From positions 682,001 to 746,000 of the forward strand of contig WOFQ01000003.1 of the NCBI GenBank assembly GCA_012184525.1: a stretch of DNA of 64,000 bases, in the 5' to 3' direction. The notes below the pieces were generated by a model. The model was not told the origin of the DNA, did no database searches, and saw only the letters and a program-made list of their open reading frames with translations. Source of the stretch: Xenoacremonium recifei (taxonomy: Eukaryota; Ascomycota; Sordariomycetes; Hypocreales; Nectriaceae). The position numbers were made by a program, and so were the translations under genes. Position 1 is the stretch's first letter. Every line of letters starts with the position of its first letter. Below are positions 31,504 to 43,494 of this stretch, piece after piece.

Positions 31504-33544
31504 TCACCAACTCTCTAGTCCCAAGGTGCCCCAATTCGAAGCACCGAAGAACGTATCCCAAGGCATTATGCCATTCGAATCCCTACCACTCGGCACCTCT
31601 TGCGCTGGTGGTTCCAGGGCTCTCCCGGCCGGAACGGGATCGGGACAGGGCCCGAAATTCCACAGATCGATATCATCCGTCGTCTGTGACAGCATTGTCA
31701 GTCCATCACATCCCTCCCGGAAAGCACCCTGAACAAGGGCAATCGTTGTCGGTGACGGCGGTGGAAGATCCATCAGGGACGAGGCAAATGAGGCAGGCAC
31801 AGTTGGAGGATCGGCCTCCTTATCGAGTGAGATTACCTCTTCCACTCGTGATTCCATGCCTCCTTCGCCGGGAACTCCGTCTGGAGTCGGGTGTACTCGA
31901 TCGGCACCGCCTCCGTTCCCCAGACGCCCTTCTTCTCCATCGCCACCCGATACAGATATCCCTCGGAGCGATTGCCCGGCCCGACCGTCTTGCGAAGCTC
32001 CTCGCACGCGTTGTACATCCCCGCGTGCATCCTCTGGCGCTCCTGCTGCATTGCCGTTCGGGTCATTCGGCGGAACAGATTCCATCCACGATGGATCGTC
32101 CAATGGCGTAGGTAGCGCAGTCGGGCCATTCGGAGCGGAGGGGGGCTCGGGGAGAACATATTCTGGCGGAGGACTTGGATGCGCTTGAAGTTCTCCGATC
32201 GGGGCGCTTGGTGCTTGCGTCGAGTCGCAGGCGGGCTGGCCTTCGAGCCACCACTGCTGGACTGCCCCGGCTTTTGCTGTCTCGCAAGCATTTTTGCGAT
32301 CGACGAGAAGAGGCGCGAACCGGTGCCAGAGCTGCCAGGTGCGGAGGCAGTAAACCTGGGAGGCGGCCGGAGTGCAAAAGGAATCGCGAAACGCATTGAA
32401 GAACCAGCGGCGGCCGCCATCGTGGCGTATGTCTGGGAGCTGGGACAAAGATTGGAAGACCGCGTTGTCGATAAATGTGAAGGTAAGGTCCAAGGCACGC
32501 TTCAGGGTCGGGACGTTGGCTTTGACGAATCGCTTTGCCAGCAATTCGTTTTTGGCTCGGGGGCCGGGATTTTCAATTCCCCAGAGCTCGGTTGCCCATT
32601 CGTTGAAGGGCACGTCCTTGAAGTTGGGGTCTTTGAGGTTGACCTTGTAGGTCTCCCACGCCGACCCGGAAAACTGCGAGAAAGTTAGCTGAAGTTTGCG
32701 ATTAACGGAACATAGTTATGCCGATCCGAAGCGGGTAAATCGCGGACTTGAGATAGAAAATTATTGGCTCGTTGTAAGTGCTAACCGTTGCCAACGGCTC
32801 GGCTCGACTACGAGTGTGGAAGAGATGAAGCAAGACAAGGCAAAAAAATCCAGGAAAAGCGAGAAAAATAAAGAACTGAACAGAAGCTGAGCATGAGAAT
32901 GAGTCATTGGGTGCAAGATGATGAGAGAACAGATCGCATCGCGTGGCTTGCACTGGGTTCTCAGCCTGAAGCATAAAGGAGAATCAGGGTCCCACTCAAC
33001 GCCTTACCCCTTGGCTAAGACGAGTGATAGCACGCAGTGTAATACAGGATGGTCATTGCAGTGCGAAGTCGGCGGGTAATGATGTGAAGGGATATTGAAG
33101 TGAGCAAGAGGACAGTGAATGAAGAGTAACGATAAAGTCTCGCTTGAGACTTGAAGCGATGATGGAGGAAGAGACGAGGGAAGTGTTGTGGTGGAAGAAC
33201 AATAGATATTGAGGGATGTTGATCAGTTGTCATGAGTGAGACAAAGAACAGGATGAGAATAATCGAAAAGGAAAATGACACGAAGCAACAAGATGCTTAG
33301 TATAGATTGAAGTGTGAGGCGTTGGAACGTGGATGAGGCAGTGGTGATAGAAGCAGATGGAAGTAGATGAAAGAAGATAAAAAAGGTACTGAGTGCAGGT
33401 GTCAAAATCGAAAGGAAGGCAGGGAGACTAAAAGGGAAGGTGCGATGACGAAGACCAAGCTGCATATAAAAGACCAAAGACCAAAGACCAAAGACGAAGC
33501 GAATGAAATGAACTTACAGTGTTTGCAGACGTGGTCTGCGCCAT
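31504..33544 (-). CDS. hypothetical fungal protein with long first intron
   Basis: Two exons (33518-33544 and 31504-32673) give 398 residues. Exon 1 encodes only MAQTTSANT; its donor GTAAGT and the acceptor CTCGCAG at 32674 leave the frame intact and continue FSGSAWETYKVNLKDPNFKD. The intron is 844 bp, far above the 45-85 bp norm of this window. Residues 10-130 look globular (PFNEWATELWG, RWFFNAFRDSFCTPA, TWQLWHRFAPLL), while 140-398 is proline-, glycine- and acid-rich and probably disordered, ending in short aromatic motifs (WDTFFGASNWGTLGLESW) like an activation region. No DNA-binding motif is visible. I do not recognise the family; a regulatory role is a guess. Confidence 0.65.
33468..33496. 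repeat. AAAGACC heptanucleotide tandem repeat
   Basis: Nearly four copies of AAAGACC, just inside the 844-bp intron close to its donor (minus-strand gene). Being within the transcribed intron, it would appear as a GGTCTTT repeat in the RNA. Confidence 0.8.
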
Positions 33545-35867
33545 CTTGAAATCTTGGTCTTCTTGAATGTCGAGACAAGAAGACGAGGAGCTGTGTATAC
33601 AGAGATGAAGATCAGAACAGGCCAAGAGAGGATCAGATGCTCTTTAAATATGTTTTGTAAAATGGATGGGAAAAGTGAAATCGAGAGGCCTCCTTGAGAC
33701 TGGAAAAGTCCTCACAACTGTTGAATCATTGGGAAGGCTTAATGAGTGAGGAAATGGAAGGTAAGAGACGTATTTCGATAAGAAAGAGCGTATAATGAAG
33801 CGTATTTTGAGCCATCGTGACCGACTAGGTTCTGGTGGAGGTTGCCATGCCGGGCGTCTGAAGATCGGAGCTTGAAATGGGCAGCCACAATAGCCTTTTC
33901 CTGTCGTCTGGACCAATGGACTTACACGAAGAGAGGATGTCATGGACGAGGAAGGCAGGACCCTGAAGGACCCTGAAGCCACATACCGGCAGGACCCTGC
34001 AGCCACAAACGAGTCAAACCAACGTGTTTGTTGGGGTAGGGAGCCGTGCCCCTGGGATTCCGAGCAGACGTTATAACGGAGAGTACGGGGAACAGTAGTA
34101 GACGATAGTTTTATATTGACAATATTACAGGCAATCTGATATTGAGGCAAGGTGCCCAGTATCTGCGAATACCTCAGGGTCGGAATTGCTCTCTAAAACC
34201 ATCGCCATCATTCTCGAGATTATCGATCTGCCAATGATGATGAAAATGTCGAGATAATCTCACCAAACATTGGCAGGTGAAATATAGGAGAGATCCTAAT
34301 TACAGAAGGTTCAAGCCTAAGATGAGTTTTCATGGTGGCGGAATGAGAAAGAAGCCTCCGATGTCCATGTCAAGCACGTTCACAGAGAAATCTGTAATCT
34401 GTTTATGGAATTCCAGGGAAGGTGGAGACCTTACGATACACCCGAATGATCTAGAAGAGTTTGCACAACGAGTATGAGATGCCGTCATTGCTCCTTCTCT
34501 TCATGATAGTGTGAAGCGTGAGGGAGTCATATATGAGAGACAATCATTAGAGCTTCCTCTAATTCAACAATGAAATGATATGTGATTGCTTTTATTGAGC
34601 TCAGCAGGAAATAGTGATGCTTACTCCCATAGAGAAGGATCGGCAGGTACGATACCTCCAATATCGTACCCCAATGTCTTGAACCATCACGGTTGTAAGA
34701 GGAGGTCACGTCCGTGCAGACTCAGACCTAGGCTGATAACGTTACGGCAGTTCTCTTTCCTTTCGATCCGCGTGTATCGTGAAGTCGGCTGACTGGCCGA
34801 AATCATCGTGAATGCTTGATTTGGAATCGTGAAATCAAAACCTGAGGTTTGGGCTGGATGAGAAAAGTCAGCGTTGATACGATATGCTTATACAGGCTGA
34901 TATGACATCAGTATGAGAGTCTAGAATTCAAAAGAAATGGACATGCCCAATTGTAGTGAGTCAGAGTGTGTCAATTATCCTTTACGTAGCGATGATACGA
35001 ACTCAGTAACACTAAGAAAGAGGGGTGAAAGCAGAGAAAGGGGTGGAGAGTAGTACTTGTAGGTTTGGATACCCCTTTTCGTCTCCCCGACAACCTAACT
35101 GGCAACTTTAATACTGCAGCCATAACCTTTATCTCAAGTAAACAAAAGGTCCAATCTTGAAAAACTTAATTAGAAGACAGGTGTGTTCTTCTATGTAGGA
35201 TATCGGTGGAAGGAAGTGGAAGCCAGAGTAAAGACTCGGATGATGCGTCATAGCCGACTGAGGGTGGTTTCATTGTGTGCGGTGTGTTCCCTTGATCGTG
35301 CCGATGCCAGATATATTGAAATATATCTAGGCTACGTGTAATTTCTATGAGATCAATCGCCTTTGGCACCTGGGTCAAGAATCCAGCCGGGGCGACCCGG
35401 GCTTCAAAAACCCTTGACGATAGAGGAAGAAATGCGCAACAGATAGCTTGGAAAAGTACTGTTCATGTGCAATAGTACCAACGCCAAGTCTAATGTGTCC
35501 AAGGAGGGAGGGGTCTGGCCTGAGGCACTCATATATCCTGTGAACACTCATTCACAATTCGGCCAATTCGTATCCGAATCTCTGAAGCAAATAAGGAGCG
35601 CCGACAGCCACAGCTGATCTTCCCGGGCATCATATTCGTCACAGATTTTGATCAATTTCTTTATTCACTTCCTTAAAGTTGGGAAAGGGGTTTGTTTGTT
35701 TTTATATTGCCTCTTACGGCCGAATAACGACGACGTTGAACTCAAATAAATTCCCGTCAACCGTAGGACTTTCACCCGTAGGACTTCAGACGATGTCATC
35801 AAATTTCAATCATATTACATGGAATCTATATCGTTAACGTAGTTTACCCTGCGCCATACCAAAACCT
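33545..35867. other. 2.3 kb intergenic region, no gene seen
   Basis: It holds the promoter of the hypothetical gene and the 3' flank of the DHA-synthase-type gene. It is AT-richer than the neighbours. A direct repeat with the core GCAGGACCCTG or AGGACCCTGAAG lies at about 33955-34005. No coding frame is supported. Confidence 0.5.
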
Positions 35868-38159
35868 CTAATGCTCATGCTTCACCGTGTTCAAATCCCT
35901 AAACTCCCCCCTCAAGCACTCCACGCCCTCCCTCTTCACCTCCTCCACCAAGCCCGCCACCGCCGGCGCAATCACCTCCTCATCAAACCCGAAGTACTTA
36001 TACGCGTCCTTGCCCGGCAGACTCTTACCAAAGCTCGCCATGCTGAATCCAGCGTCAGCCCAGCGCTCCCAGCCGTTCACCGCGTACGCCTCGATGACCA
36101 CGCGGGGAGCTTGCGAGCGGTACTGCAGCACCTCGCGCTTATACTCGAGCGACTGCGCGGCGAAGAGCCGCTGGCAGGGGAACGACACGATGCGTGCGCG
36201 GATGCCGAACTTCTCACGGAGTAGCTCGCGCGTGCGCACCGCGAAGCACATCTCGGCGCCGACGCCGATGAGCGTGACATCTGCGTTCTCCTCCTCGATA
36301 AAGACGTAGGCGCCGCGTTGAGCTCCCTCGCGAGAGGAGTACTGGGGATACTGCTCGAGGTTCTGGCGCGAGAGCGAGATGATGGAGGGCGAGTCTGTGG
36401 CCTCGAGGGCGGAGATGAAGGCGCCGGCTGTCTCCTCGGTATCGCAGGGGCGGATGTAGAGTAGGTTGGGCATGGAGCGGTAGAGGGCGGGAAGGGCGAT
36501 GGGCTGGTGGGTTGGGCCGTCTTCGCCGGTGCCGATTGAGTCGTGGGTTGCAATGTGGATTTGTTGGAGGTGTTGGAGGGCGCCCATTCGGACACCAGGG
36601 GCGGCGTACTGAAGACAGATAGTTAGCATTGTGGGAGGTAGGTTAGGGGTAATCTTGACTTACGATGTAGAACATGAAGAAGCTAGAGGTGATAGGCAGG
36701 ATGGTGCCCTTGTTGAAGGCTGCCAGACCGTTCGAGATGCTGGCCATGGCATGCTCACGGATACCCCAGTGGATATACCGTCCAGTGTAATCACCGTTGA
36801 TGCCGCAGGAAGTCTTCAGCCCGGGGTGCTGGAAGTCCACCTTGCCCTTCCAGATCATGTTAACAGACGGGGACAAGTCCGCCGTGCCGACCATGAAGTT
36901 CTTCAGCTGCGCAGCTAGGGGGTTGCAAATAATGCCCGCCGACTTACGCGAAGCCGTAGGCGCGGTAGGGAAAGTCTCCTTGGCCGGGATGATGCTTCGC
37001 CAGTCATCCGTGAACTTGCCCTCAACACGGAGCTTGAACTCAGCGTACAGCTCGGGATGCGCCTCGGCATAGGCACTGACCAAGCTGGCCCAATCCTCCT
37101 CATACTTCTGTCCCCGCGCAGTTAGGTCGCGGAAGTAGCCGTACATCTCGTCGGAAACTACGAAGGACTCCTCAGGGTTCATGCCAAAGTGCTTCTTGAC
37201 GATCTTGACTCCCTCAGGACCAAATGCCGCGCCATGGGCCTTGGCATCGCCGGCCACGTTGCTTCCAATACCAATCACCGTTCGGACGTTAATGAAGGTG
37301 GGCTTCTCCGTGCTGGCCTTGGCTTTGAGCAGGGCCTGGATGAGTCCCTGAACATCGTAGCAGCCGTCCTCAATGTCGATGACATCCCATCCGCAGGCGC
37401 GCATCTTGGCGTTAACGTCCTCAGTGTTGCAAAGATCCACGCTGCCGTCGCAGGTGATCTGGTTGTTGTCGTAGATGACGACTAGGTTGTTCAACTTCCA
37501 GTGGCCAGCCAGCTGGATCGCCTCGAGCGCAACACCCTCCTGCAGACAAGCATCGCCAATTATGCACCAGGTGGTGTTGTTCACGATATCGAAGCCTGGT
37601 CGGTTGTAGACAGCGGCGAGGTGCTTGGTGGCCATGGCCAGACCAACAGCGTTGGCAATGCCTTGACCCAGAGGGCCGGTCGTGACCTCAATGCCCTCAT
37701 GCTCAATCTCGGGGTGGCCGGGGCAGAATGAGTCGTAGCGCGCTGAGTGGTACGTCTTGAGCTGGTCAAAGGTCATGTGCTTATAGCCGGTAAGATGCAG
37801 GAATGTGTATTGGAAGAGGCATGTGTGGCCGTTGGAGAGAACGAAGCGATCGCGATTGAAGTAGTTGGGGTTCGTGGGAGAGTACTTCATGACATACTTC
37901 CAGAGAGCGACACCGATGGCCGCCATGTCCATAGCACTCCTTCGCGACAGTTAGTTCTGAGCCCTCTGCTGCGATTGGGGAATAAGTCTTGCCCTGGATG
38001 ACCGCCATTGAACTGCTGGCACAAGTCTGCGATCAAGCAGCGGAACTGGCGCAGCACGAGATCGATGGTTTTGGGGTCGTCGCTGCTGAAGCGCTTGAGC
38101 TCGCTGGAAGCCTGAATGGGCGCCTCCTGGGCCTCTGGAGTCAAAGCCATGGGCGCCAT
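35868..38159 (-). CDS. transketolase family, dihydroxyacetone-synthase type
   Basis: Three exons (37993-38159, 36664-37939, 35868-36608) give 727 residues. The TPP enzyme parts are in order: GGHPGSAMDMA across the first junction, LSNGHTC (His94), PGHPE, IEVTTGPLGQG, GDACLQEG with YDNNQ (TPP/metal motif), GDYTGRYIHWGIREHAM (catalytic Glu), and HDSIGTGEDGPTHQP near the second junction. Sequence details (CLFQYTFLHLTG, YHSARYDSFCPGHPE, EAYAVNGWERWADAGF) resemble the formaldehyde-using dihydroxyacetone synthases of methylotrophic yeasts more than ordinary transketolase. Such enzymes turn xylulose 5-phosphate plus formaldehyde into DHA and GAP. Intron 37940-37992 is GC-AG. The C-terminus VKHEH lacks a PTS1, so peroxisomal import is not expected. 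It is divergent from an SDR. Confidence 0.87.
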
Positions 38160-38965
38160 TGTGCTCGTCTCGTCTCGACTTTCGTTGTCGTTGCGCTAGA
38201 TGAGATGGACCTTCAGAGGAACAACTTCGAAGATGAAGAACAACAGCAACGAAATAGTCTGCCGGACACGCCAGCAGCTCGAGGGACGAAATATATCGCC
38301 GCCATCATGACCGCGTATACTTCGGGGCAAAGAAGGCCCTTCATGAGCGTGTGACTTGGGCTAATCCCATCATGAAGGGCGAGTTTCGAGCCCGAGAGCG
38401 GCTCATCCTGCTGTTTTCCGAAAGAGGCAATCCGGAGCGCTGAGGGGAGGTGGAGATGGCGTCGTTTGGATCCCCTGATTCTCGACTCCGGATGGAGAAC
38501 TTGGTGCTAACGACTCCACGATGGCGGCCAGCGAGGGGCAATCGAGGGGCCTCCGAAAGCGGCAGTGAGAGGCACTCGCCTGTCATGGGAAGCCGAGTGA
38601 AGAGCTGAAGCGCTTGGAACTGCCATGGGATGCGTTGAAAAGGTAAATATTCGTGTCTTCGCTTACACTCTCCTCCCGGGACCATCTATAGATGTCCAAG
38701 ATGTCGAAAACGGACTTCTCCACGCCTGAAATCCCCTTCGAATCGCATGCAATTGCCCCAAACACATCCTAATCTTCAACTGCAGCATGCAAGATATCGC
38801 ATCTTCGCCATCGAGGGCCCCAACGAGGCCTTTCTGTCCCGATGCATCGTCTTGTATATCCTGAGGTGTAAAACATCCCTACTGCCTTTGCTCGAATCCT
38901 TCACTTCAACGACGATCGACACCCCTGGAACCAAGCATCAACCCCTTTGAGTCGAGCTGAGCAAG
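38160..38965. promoter_or_regulatory. shared divergent promoter, DHA-synthase-type gene / SDR
   Basis: These 806 bp between the two start codons contain several CCGG-centred sites (TCCGGA at about 38411 and 38487), but no clear paired Zn2Cys6 operator could be picked. Co-regulation of both genes is plausible from the layout. Confidence 0.4.
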
Positions 38966-39963
38966 ATGGCCCCAGCAGTAGTCAGCGACATCGAGCTGCC
39001 TCCCCACGAGACGCCCGAGACCAAAGCAACGCCGGCCTCAAACGCCCCGACCCGAAACCTCTTCTCTCTCGCTGGCAAGACCGTCGCCATCACCGGCGGT
39101 GGACGAGGCTTGGGCATCACCCTTGCCATCGCCGTCGTGGAAGCTGGCGGCAACGTCGCATGTATCGACATCCTCAACGAACCCTCCCCCTCAGAATGGG
39201 CAACCCTCAACAAGCTCGCTAAGCTGAGCGGTTGCGCGGTGTCATACCACAAATGCGATGTCACCGATGAGACCGAGGTTGAGCGAACGATGGAGGCTAT
39301 AGCTGCCGATGCTGAGGCTGAGGGCGCGCCGTTCTGGGGAGCCATTGCGTGTGCGGGCATTCAGCAGCAGCTCCCGGCCATGGACTATCCTGCGGCGGAT
39401 TTCGATCGGATTTTGAGGGTCAATGTTACGGGCGTGTTCAACACCTGTAAATACGCTGCGCGAGTTCTTCGGGAGAAGCGGACACCGGGAAGCATTGTGA
39501 TGATTTCGAGCATGTCGGGCAACATCGCGAACCGAGTAAGGCCTCTCCCGTGACCAGCACAATTGTCCATATGCTAATTGCTTCTTCTCAGGGCCTCTCC
39601 TGCACCGCTTATAACTCAAGCAAAGCAGCCGTCCAGCAGATGTGCCGTTCCGTCGCGCAGGAATGGGGACAGTACGGCATTCGCGTCAACACGCTCTCAC
39701 CCGGTGTATGAGAACATCCCTAGGACGTCTGAACGGACTAGGCTTGCTGACATTGATCACAGTACATCCGAACGGCCATGACCGATCAGCTGCTGAAAGA
39801 GAACCCCGAAGTTGAGAAGACGTGGATGGCCGGGGCACTTCTCGGCCGGCTCGGTGCTCCAGAGGACTTCAAGGCACCAGCCGTGTTTCTATTGTCTGAG
39901 GGAGCGGCGTTTGTCCACGGAGCTGACCTACGGGTTGATGGCGGACACTGTGCGTCTGCTTAG
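38966..39963 (+). CDS. short-chain dehydrogenase/reductase, polyol/ketose type
   Basis: Three exons (38966-39535, 39592-39705, 39763-39963) give 294 residues. The NADP(H)-type glycine motif TGGGRGLG is at 43-50 and the catalytic Tyr197-x3-Lys201 is in AYNSSKAAV. SSMSGN supplies the serine, and the protein ends DGGHCASA, the classical SDR C-terminus. The usual NAG motif is CAGI here. A 30-residue N-terminal lead before LFSLAGKTVAITGGG and the overall pattern resemble fungal sorbose reductases and D-arabinitol or mannitol 2-dehydrogenases, which interconvert ketoses and polyols. Given its place beside a DHA-synthase-type transketolase and upstream of a sugar transporter and DHA kinase, it may supply or remove a ketose or DHA. 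The exact substrate cannot be read. Confidence 0.87.
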
Positions 39964-40296
39964 TTGCAAATAGAACTCATTGTGGGAGCGGTTGATTGTA
40001 ATTGACACCTAGCTTGGCGACCAATAGAATACCATTTTACCTTGGCTTTGTCTGATGCCTTCTAGGCAACTGGATTGAAGAGTCGAAAGGTTGACAGCCT
40101 CTTTGTGTGCCTTGTTGCTGTGGCGCGACACTGCCACAACGCCGGTGGGAATAGTCTCACAGCCAAGCCTCAGCTGAGCTTGGCGGATGCCTCACCCGTG
40201 AAAGCAAACATTCACATTAAAATGCATTCTCCTCGAATTTTGCTGTAACCTCTACCTTTCTATATCTTCCTTATTATCATTTTCCCATATACGAGT
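39964..40296. other. intergenic, promoter of the ADP-ribosylglycohydrolase
   Basis: This short 333 bp spacer ends in a pyrimidine-rich leader (40250-40290) directly before the start codon. Nothing else was seen. Confidence 0.5.
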
Positions 40297-41628
40297 ATGC
40301 CGGGTTTTCAGCTCTGCCAAGATGGCGAGAAGGCCCTCGCTAAGGCCTCTCTCCATGATCGCATCATCGGCACCCTCGTCGGTTCAGCTCTTGGAGATGC
40401 AATCGGTCTTTACACCGAATTTCTATCGGCTGAACTGTCTCGCAAATCATATCCTTCAAAGTCATTCACTCTCCATCCTGCAAGCCAGGCCACACCATTG
40501 CGACGAGACCACCACCGAAATCCCCATCGAGTCGGCGACTGGACTGACGATACCGACCATGCTATCCTTATCCTACAGTCATACCTAGCATCGGATGGAA
40601 CCAAGCTGGATCCAAGAGACTTTGCCAGCCGTTTGTCTGTCTGGGTTCAAATGGGCCTGCGAGCGCTGGATACGATGCCGTTGGGCTTGGGTCGCACGGT
40701 TGGATCGATTGTGCGGACAAAGACCTACCTCGATGACCCTCAAGCGGCAGCGAGGACCTTCTGGACGAAAGGAAAATACCAGGCCGCTCCGAATGGGAGT
40801 CTGATGCGGACGCATCCCCTGGGCCTGATGTGCTTGGACAAGACTGTCGAAGAGACGTTCCAGGTGGCTGCCGACTTCTCCATAGTCACGCACACCGACC
40901 CTCGATGTGTGATCTCCTGTGCCATCGGCACTGCTCTCATTCGTGGTTTGGTTCTTGGGGAGATCCAGACTGAGCAACACCTTGATGAGCTGATCCAACG
41001 AGGTCTCAACTGGTATTCCGGCGTAAGAGCCAAAGAACTCAAAGAGCCCGGTCGGAAAGCAGAGCCAGGACTAGACATCGTGGAGTTCAACAAACACGCC
41101 AAGGCCGGCGACTTATCAGAACTTCTCCTGGATGACGCTCTCAAGATGGGTTACGTCTACAAGACCTTCGGCTCAGGAATTCTTCTCCTGCGCCGCGCCT
41201 TGCAGCACCTCCAATCTTCCAAGAGCACACTCCAGTCTCAACTCCAGATCTTCGAGCTCCTCATCACAGAACTCATCATGGAGGGGGGCGATGCTGACAC
41301 CAACGCATGCTTCGCCGGCGCTCTTCTTGGGGCTTTGCTCGGCTACAAAGCGCTGCCCTCTCACTGGCGGGATGGACTTCGCCATGGTCCCTGGCTTCTG
41401 GAAAAGGCAGAGGGCCTTTGTGATACTTTGGGAGTGACGGGTGGTTCGTACAAGGGGTCGGAGGATAAGGAGATGCGGTCGGATGGTGGCAGAGGCTTTC
41501 TGACGCAGGATCAGATGGAAGAGAGATTTATGCGTATGCAAGCGAGAATGGTGCAAGAGGAGCAGGAATGGAAGAAAAAGGAGGAACAGGCTGCGAAGAA
41601 AAAGGGAGGCTGGAGGTCCTGGAAATAA
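40297..41628 (+). CDS. ADP-ribosylglycohydrolase (DraG/ARH fold)
   Basis: This single-exon gene encodes 443 residues. The family landmarks are GSALGDAIG (29-37), DWTDDTDHA (81-89, the metal-binding TDDT), NGSLMRTHPLG (about 169), and GGDADTNACFAGALLGALLG (about 329), which carries the second metal ligands. Two magnesium ions at these sites hydrolyse N- or O-linked ADP-ribose. All metal ligands look intact, so it should be active. The last 40 residues are a lysine/glutamate-rich helix. No targeting signal is seen. Fungal ARH-type proteins are poorly characterised; in bacteria the fold occurs beside sugar or nucleoside kinases, where it may act on ADP-ribosyl or other ribosyl compounds. Its place in a sugar-phosphate cluster is unusual. 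Confidence 0.88.
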   Translation: MPGFQLCQDGEKALAKASLHDRIIGTLVGSALGDAIGLYTEFLSAELSRKSYPSKSFTLHPASQATPLRRDHHRNPHRVGDWTDDTDHAILILQSYLASDGTKLDPRDFASRLSVWVQMGLRALDTMPLGLGRTVGSIVRTKTYLDDPQAAARTFWTKGKYQAAPNGSLMRTHPLGLMCLDKTVEETFQVAADFSIVTHTDPRCVISCAIGTALIRGLVLGEIQTEQHLDELIQRGLNWYSGVRAKELKEPGRKAEPGLDIVEFNKHAKAGDLSELLLDDALKMGYVYKTFGSGILLLRRALQHLQSSKSTLQSQLQIFELLITELIMEGGDADTNACFAGALLGALLGYKALPSHWRDGLRHGPWLLEKAEGLCDTLGVTGGSYKGSEDKEMRSDGGRGFLTQDQMEERFMRMQARMVQEEQEWKKKEEQAAKKKGGWRSWK

Positions 41629-41782
41629 GCATGGAGAGTAGAGGGGGAAAAGATGCAGCATCAATGATTGCCACCTTGTAATTGTCTACTAATCTCGACT
41701 TTAATTCGCCTCACTTCCTGGGTATTTTCCGTCGCCAACTGCATACCAGCGTCTTTGTTTGGTAATAAACCTCTCTCAACAT

Positions 41783-43494
41783 TTACTCCGACTCCCGCTT
41801 CTCATGTTGCTCCTCATGCTCCGCGCCGCCGCTCTCGATCTCCTCCTCCTTGGTCGAATGTGTCGCCTCTCCAGGAACACCCATGCTGCGGTCCCAGTGC
41901 AGCATCATCTTCTCTCCTGTGAAGAGCTTGTCGATCTGCTCCAGCGAAAGCAGCCGCGTCTCGGGGTAGCCGTAGTAGATTGCGGGAAGAAAGGCAAAGT
42001 TGAAAACGCAGAAGTAGATGTAGGTCTTCCAGCCAATGTTTCCGATCGAGACTGGTGTGATTTCCACAACGAGGAATGTGAAGATCCAGTTGGATGCTGT
42101 GGCAAGGGCCGCGGCGCGGGTTCGGATCGCGAGGGGTGCGTATTCAGCTGGGACTATAGACTTGTTAGTAATTTGCCACAAAACAATCTGGAAAAGTGAA
42201 GGAAAACTTACGCAACCAGGGAATGGCAAGAAGACCGACAGCGAAGAAGAAGTTGAAAAGGAAGAGCATCACGATAGCCACAATACCAGCGGCCCGACCG
42301 CCGTTGGAGACTGTCCCAGCCAGGATCGCCATGCAGGCACCCTGCCCTGCCGCGGCGAACATCATCAGCTTACGGCGACCGAGACGATCAATGATCCAGA
42401 TAGGGATCAGCGAGGAAAAGAAGTACGCGATGCCGTTGAAACCCGCGAGAAGCAGGGACAAGTTGTGGGACATGCCGACAGACTCCTGGAAAATGACAGG
42501 CGCATACTGAGATGGCTGTTAGAACAAACTAAACAACTCCTCGACGAATCAATACTCACGTAAGTGATCAGATTGATCCCAGATAGTTGTTGCATAAACT
42601 GCGAGAAAACTCCCAACATTGTTCGGTAGAAGAACTTCTGCTCTCCATTTTTGAAGATCATCTTATAGCTGCCCGCATTCGCAGCCTGTCGCTCCTCCTT
42701 GACAGCGTTCTGAATCTCCGCAATGTCACGGCTGATCGACGAATCATTGACATCCAAGGTCTTTGCATCTTTGCGAACCGACCACAGAACCTGGCGCGCT
42801 TCATCGTGGCGGTCGTGGGCAATCAGCCATCGAGGGGATTCGGGGAGGAAGATGACGCCCATGAGGGTTAACAGCGCAAAGAAGATCTGGAAGGCGAGTG
42901 GGAAGCGGAACTGCGCCTCGCTGTCGACGAAGGACATGCCGTAGTCGACCCAGTATGAGAGCATGACGCCGAAGATGTTGATGGCAAGCTCGATGCTGAG
43001 ACCGCGGCCACGATTCTTCGCCTTCATAAGTTCGGAATGCCACACAGCTGTCTCTTGCTTAGCCCCTGAGCTGTCAATGGTGTGGCGATAGACTTACGGA
43101 TAGTACTTGTGTTCATGCCATTGCCCAAACCAGCAACAATTCGGCCGACGATCAACTGAGGGATGCCATAGGAAGATGCCTGCAGCGCTGCGCCAATGCT
43201 AAGCACCACACATCCCAGCATGATGCACTTGCGACGACCTAGGTATTCACCCGCCAGGAGACAGAAGATAGCACCGAAGAAGCATCCGATCTCATAGATG
43301 GCTACCACGGTGCCCTGCAGCGAGGAGCTCCCGTTGCCATTATCCGTCGTATCGATGGCCGGAAAAGTGTTGGTAAAAGCCGCACCGGTCAACAACCCAG
43401 ACATGACTCCCTGATCGTAACCAAAGAGCAAGAAGCCAGAGCCGGCTGTGGCCGTGATGGCCCAGTCGAGCGGCTTGCCGACGAGAACAGTCAT
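41783..43494 (-). CDS. MFS sugar transporter
   Basis: Four exons (43098-43494, 42560-43047, 42212-42506, 41783-42153) give 516 residues with about 12 membrane segments. Sugar-porter signatures are visible: FLLFGYDQGVMSGLL near the start, GRIVAGLGNG, the loop WHSELMKAKNRGRG, PESPRWLI, QQLSGINLITY/YAPVIF across a junction, DRLGRRKLM and PETRLLSLEQID. The start at MTVLVGKPL is the family start; a longer frame upstream is not needed. The tail after helix 12 is acidic and lysine-rich. It is convergent with the ARH gene (154 bp between stops) and divergent from the DHA kinase. A plasma-membrane proton symporter for a hexose, pentose or polyol is expected; the cargo is unknown. Confidence 0.92.
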
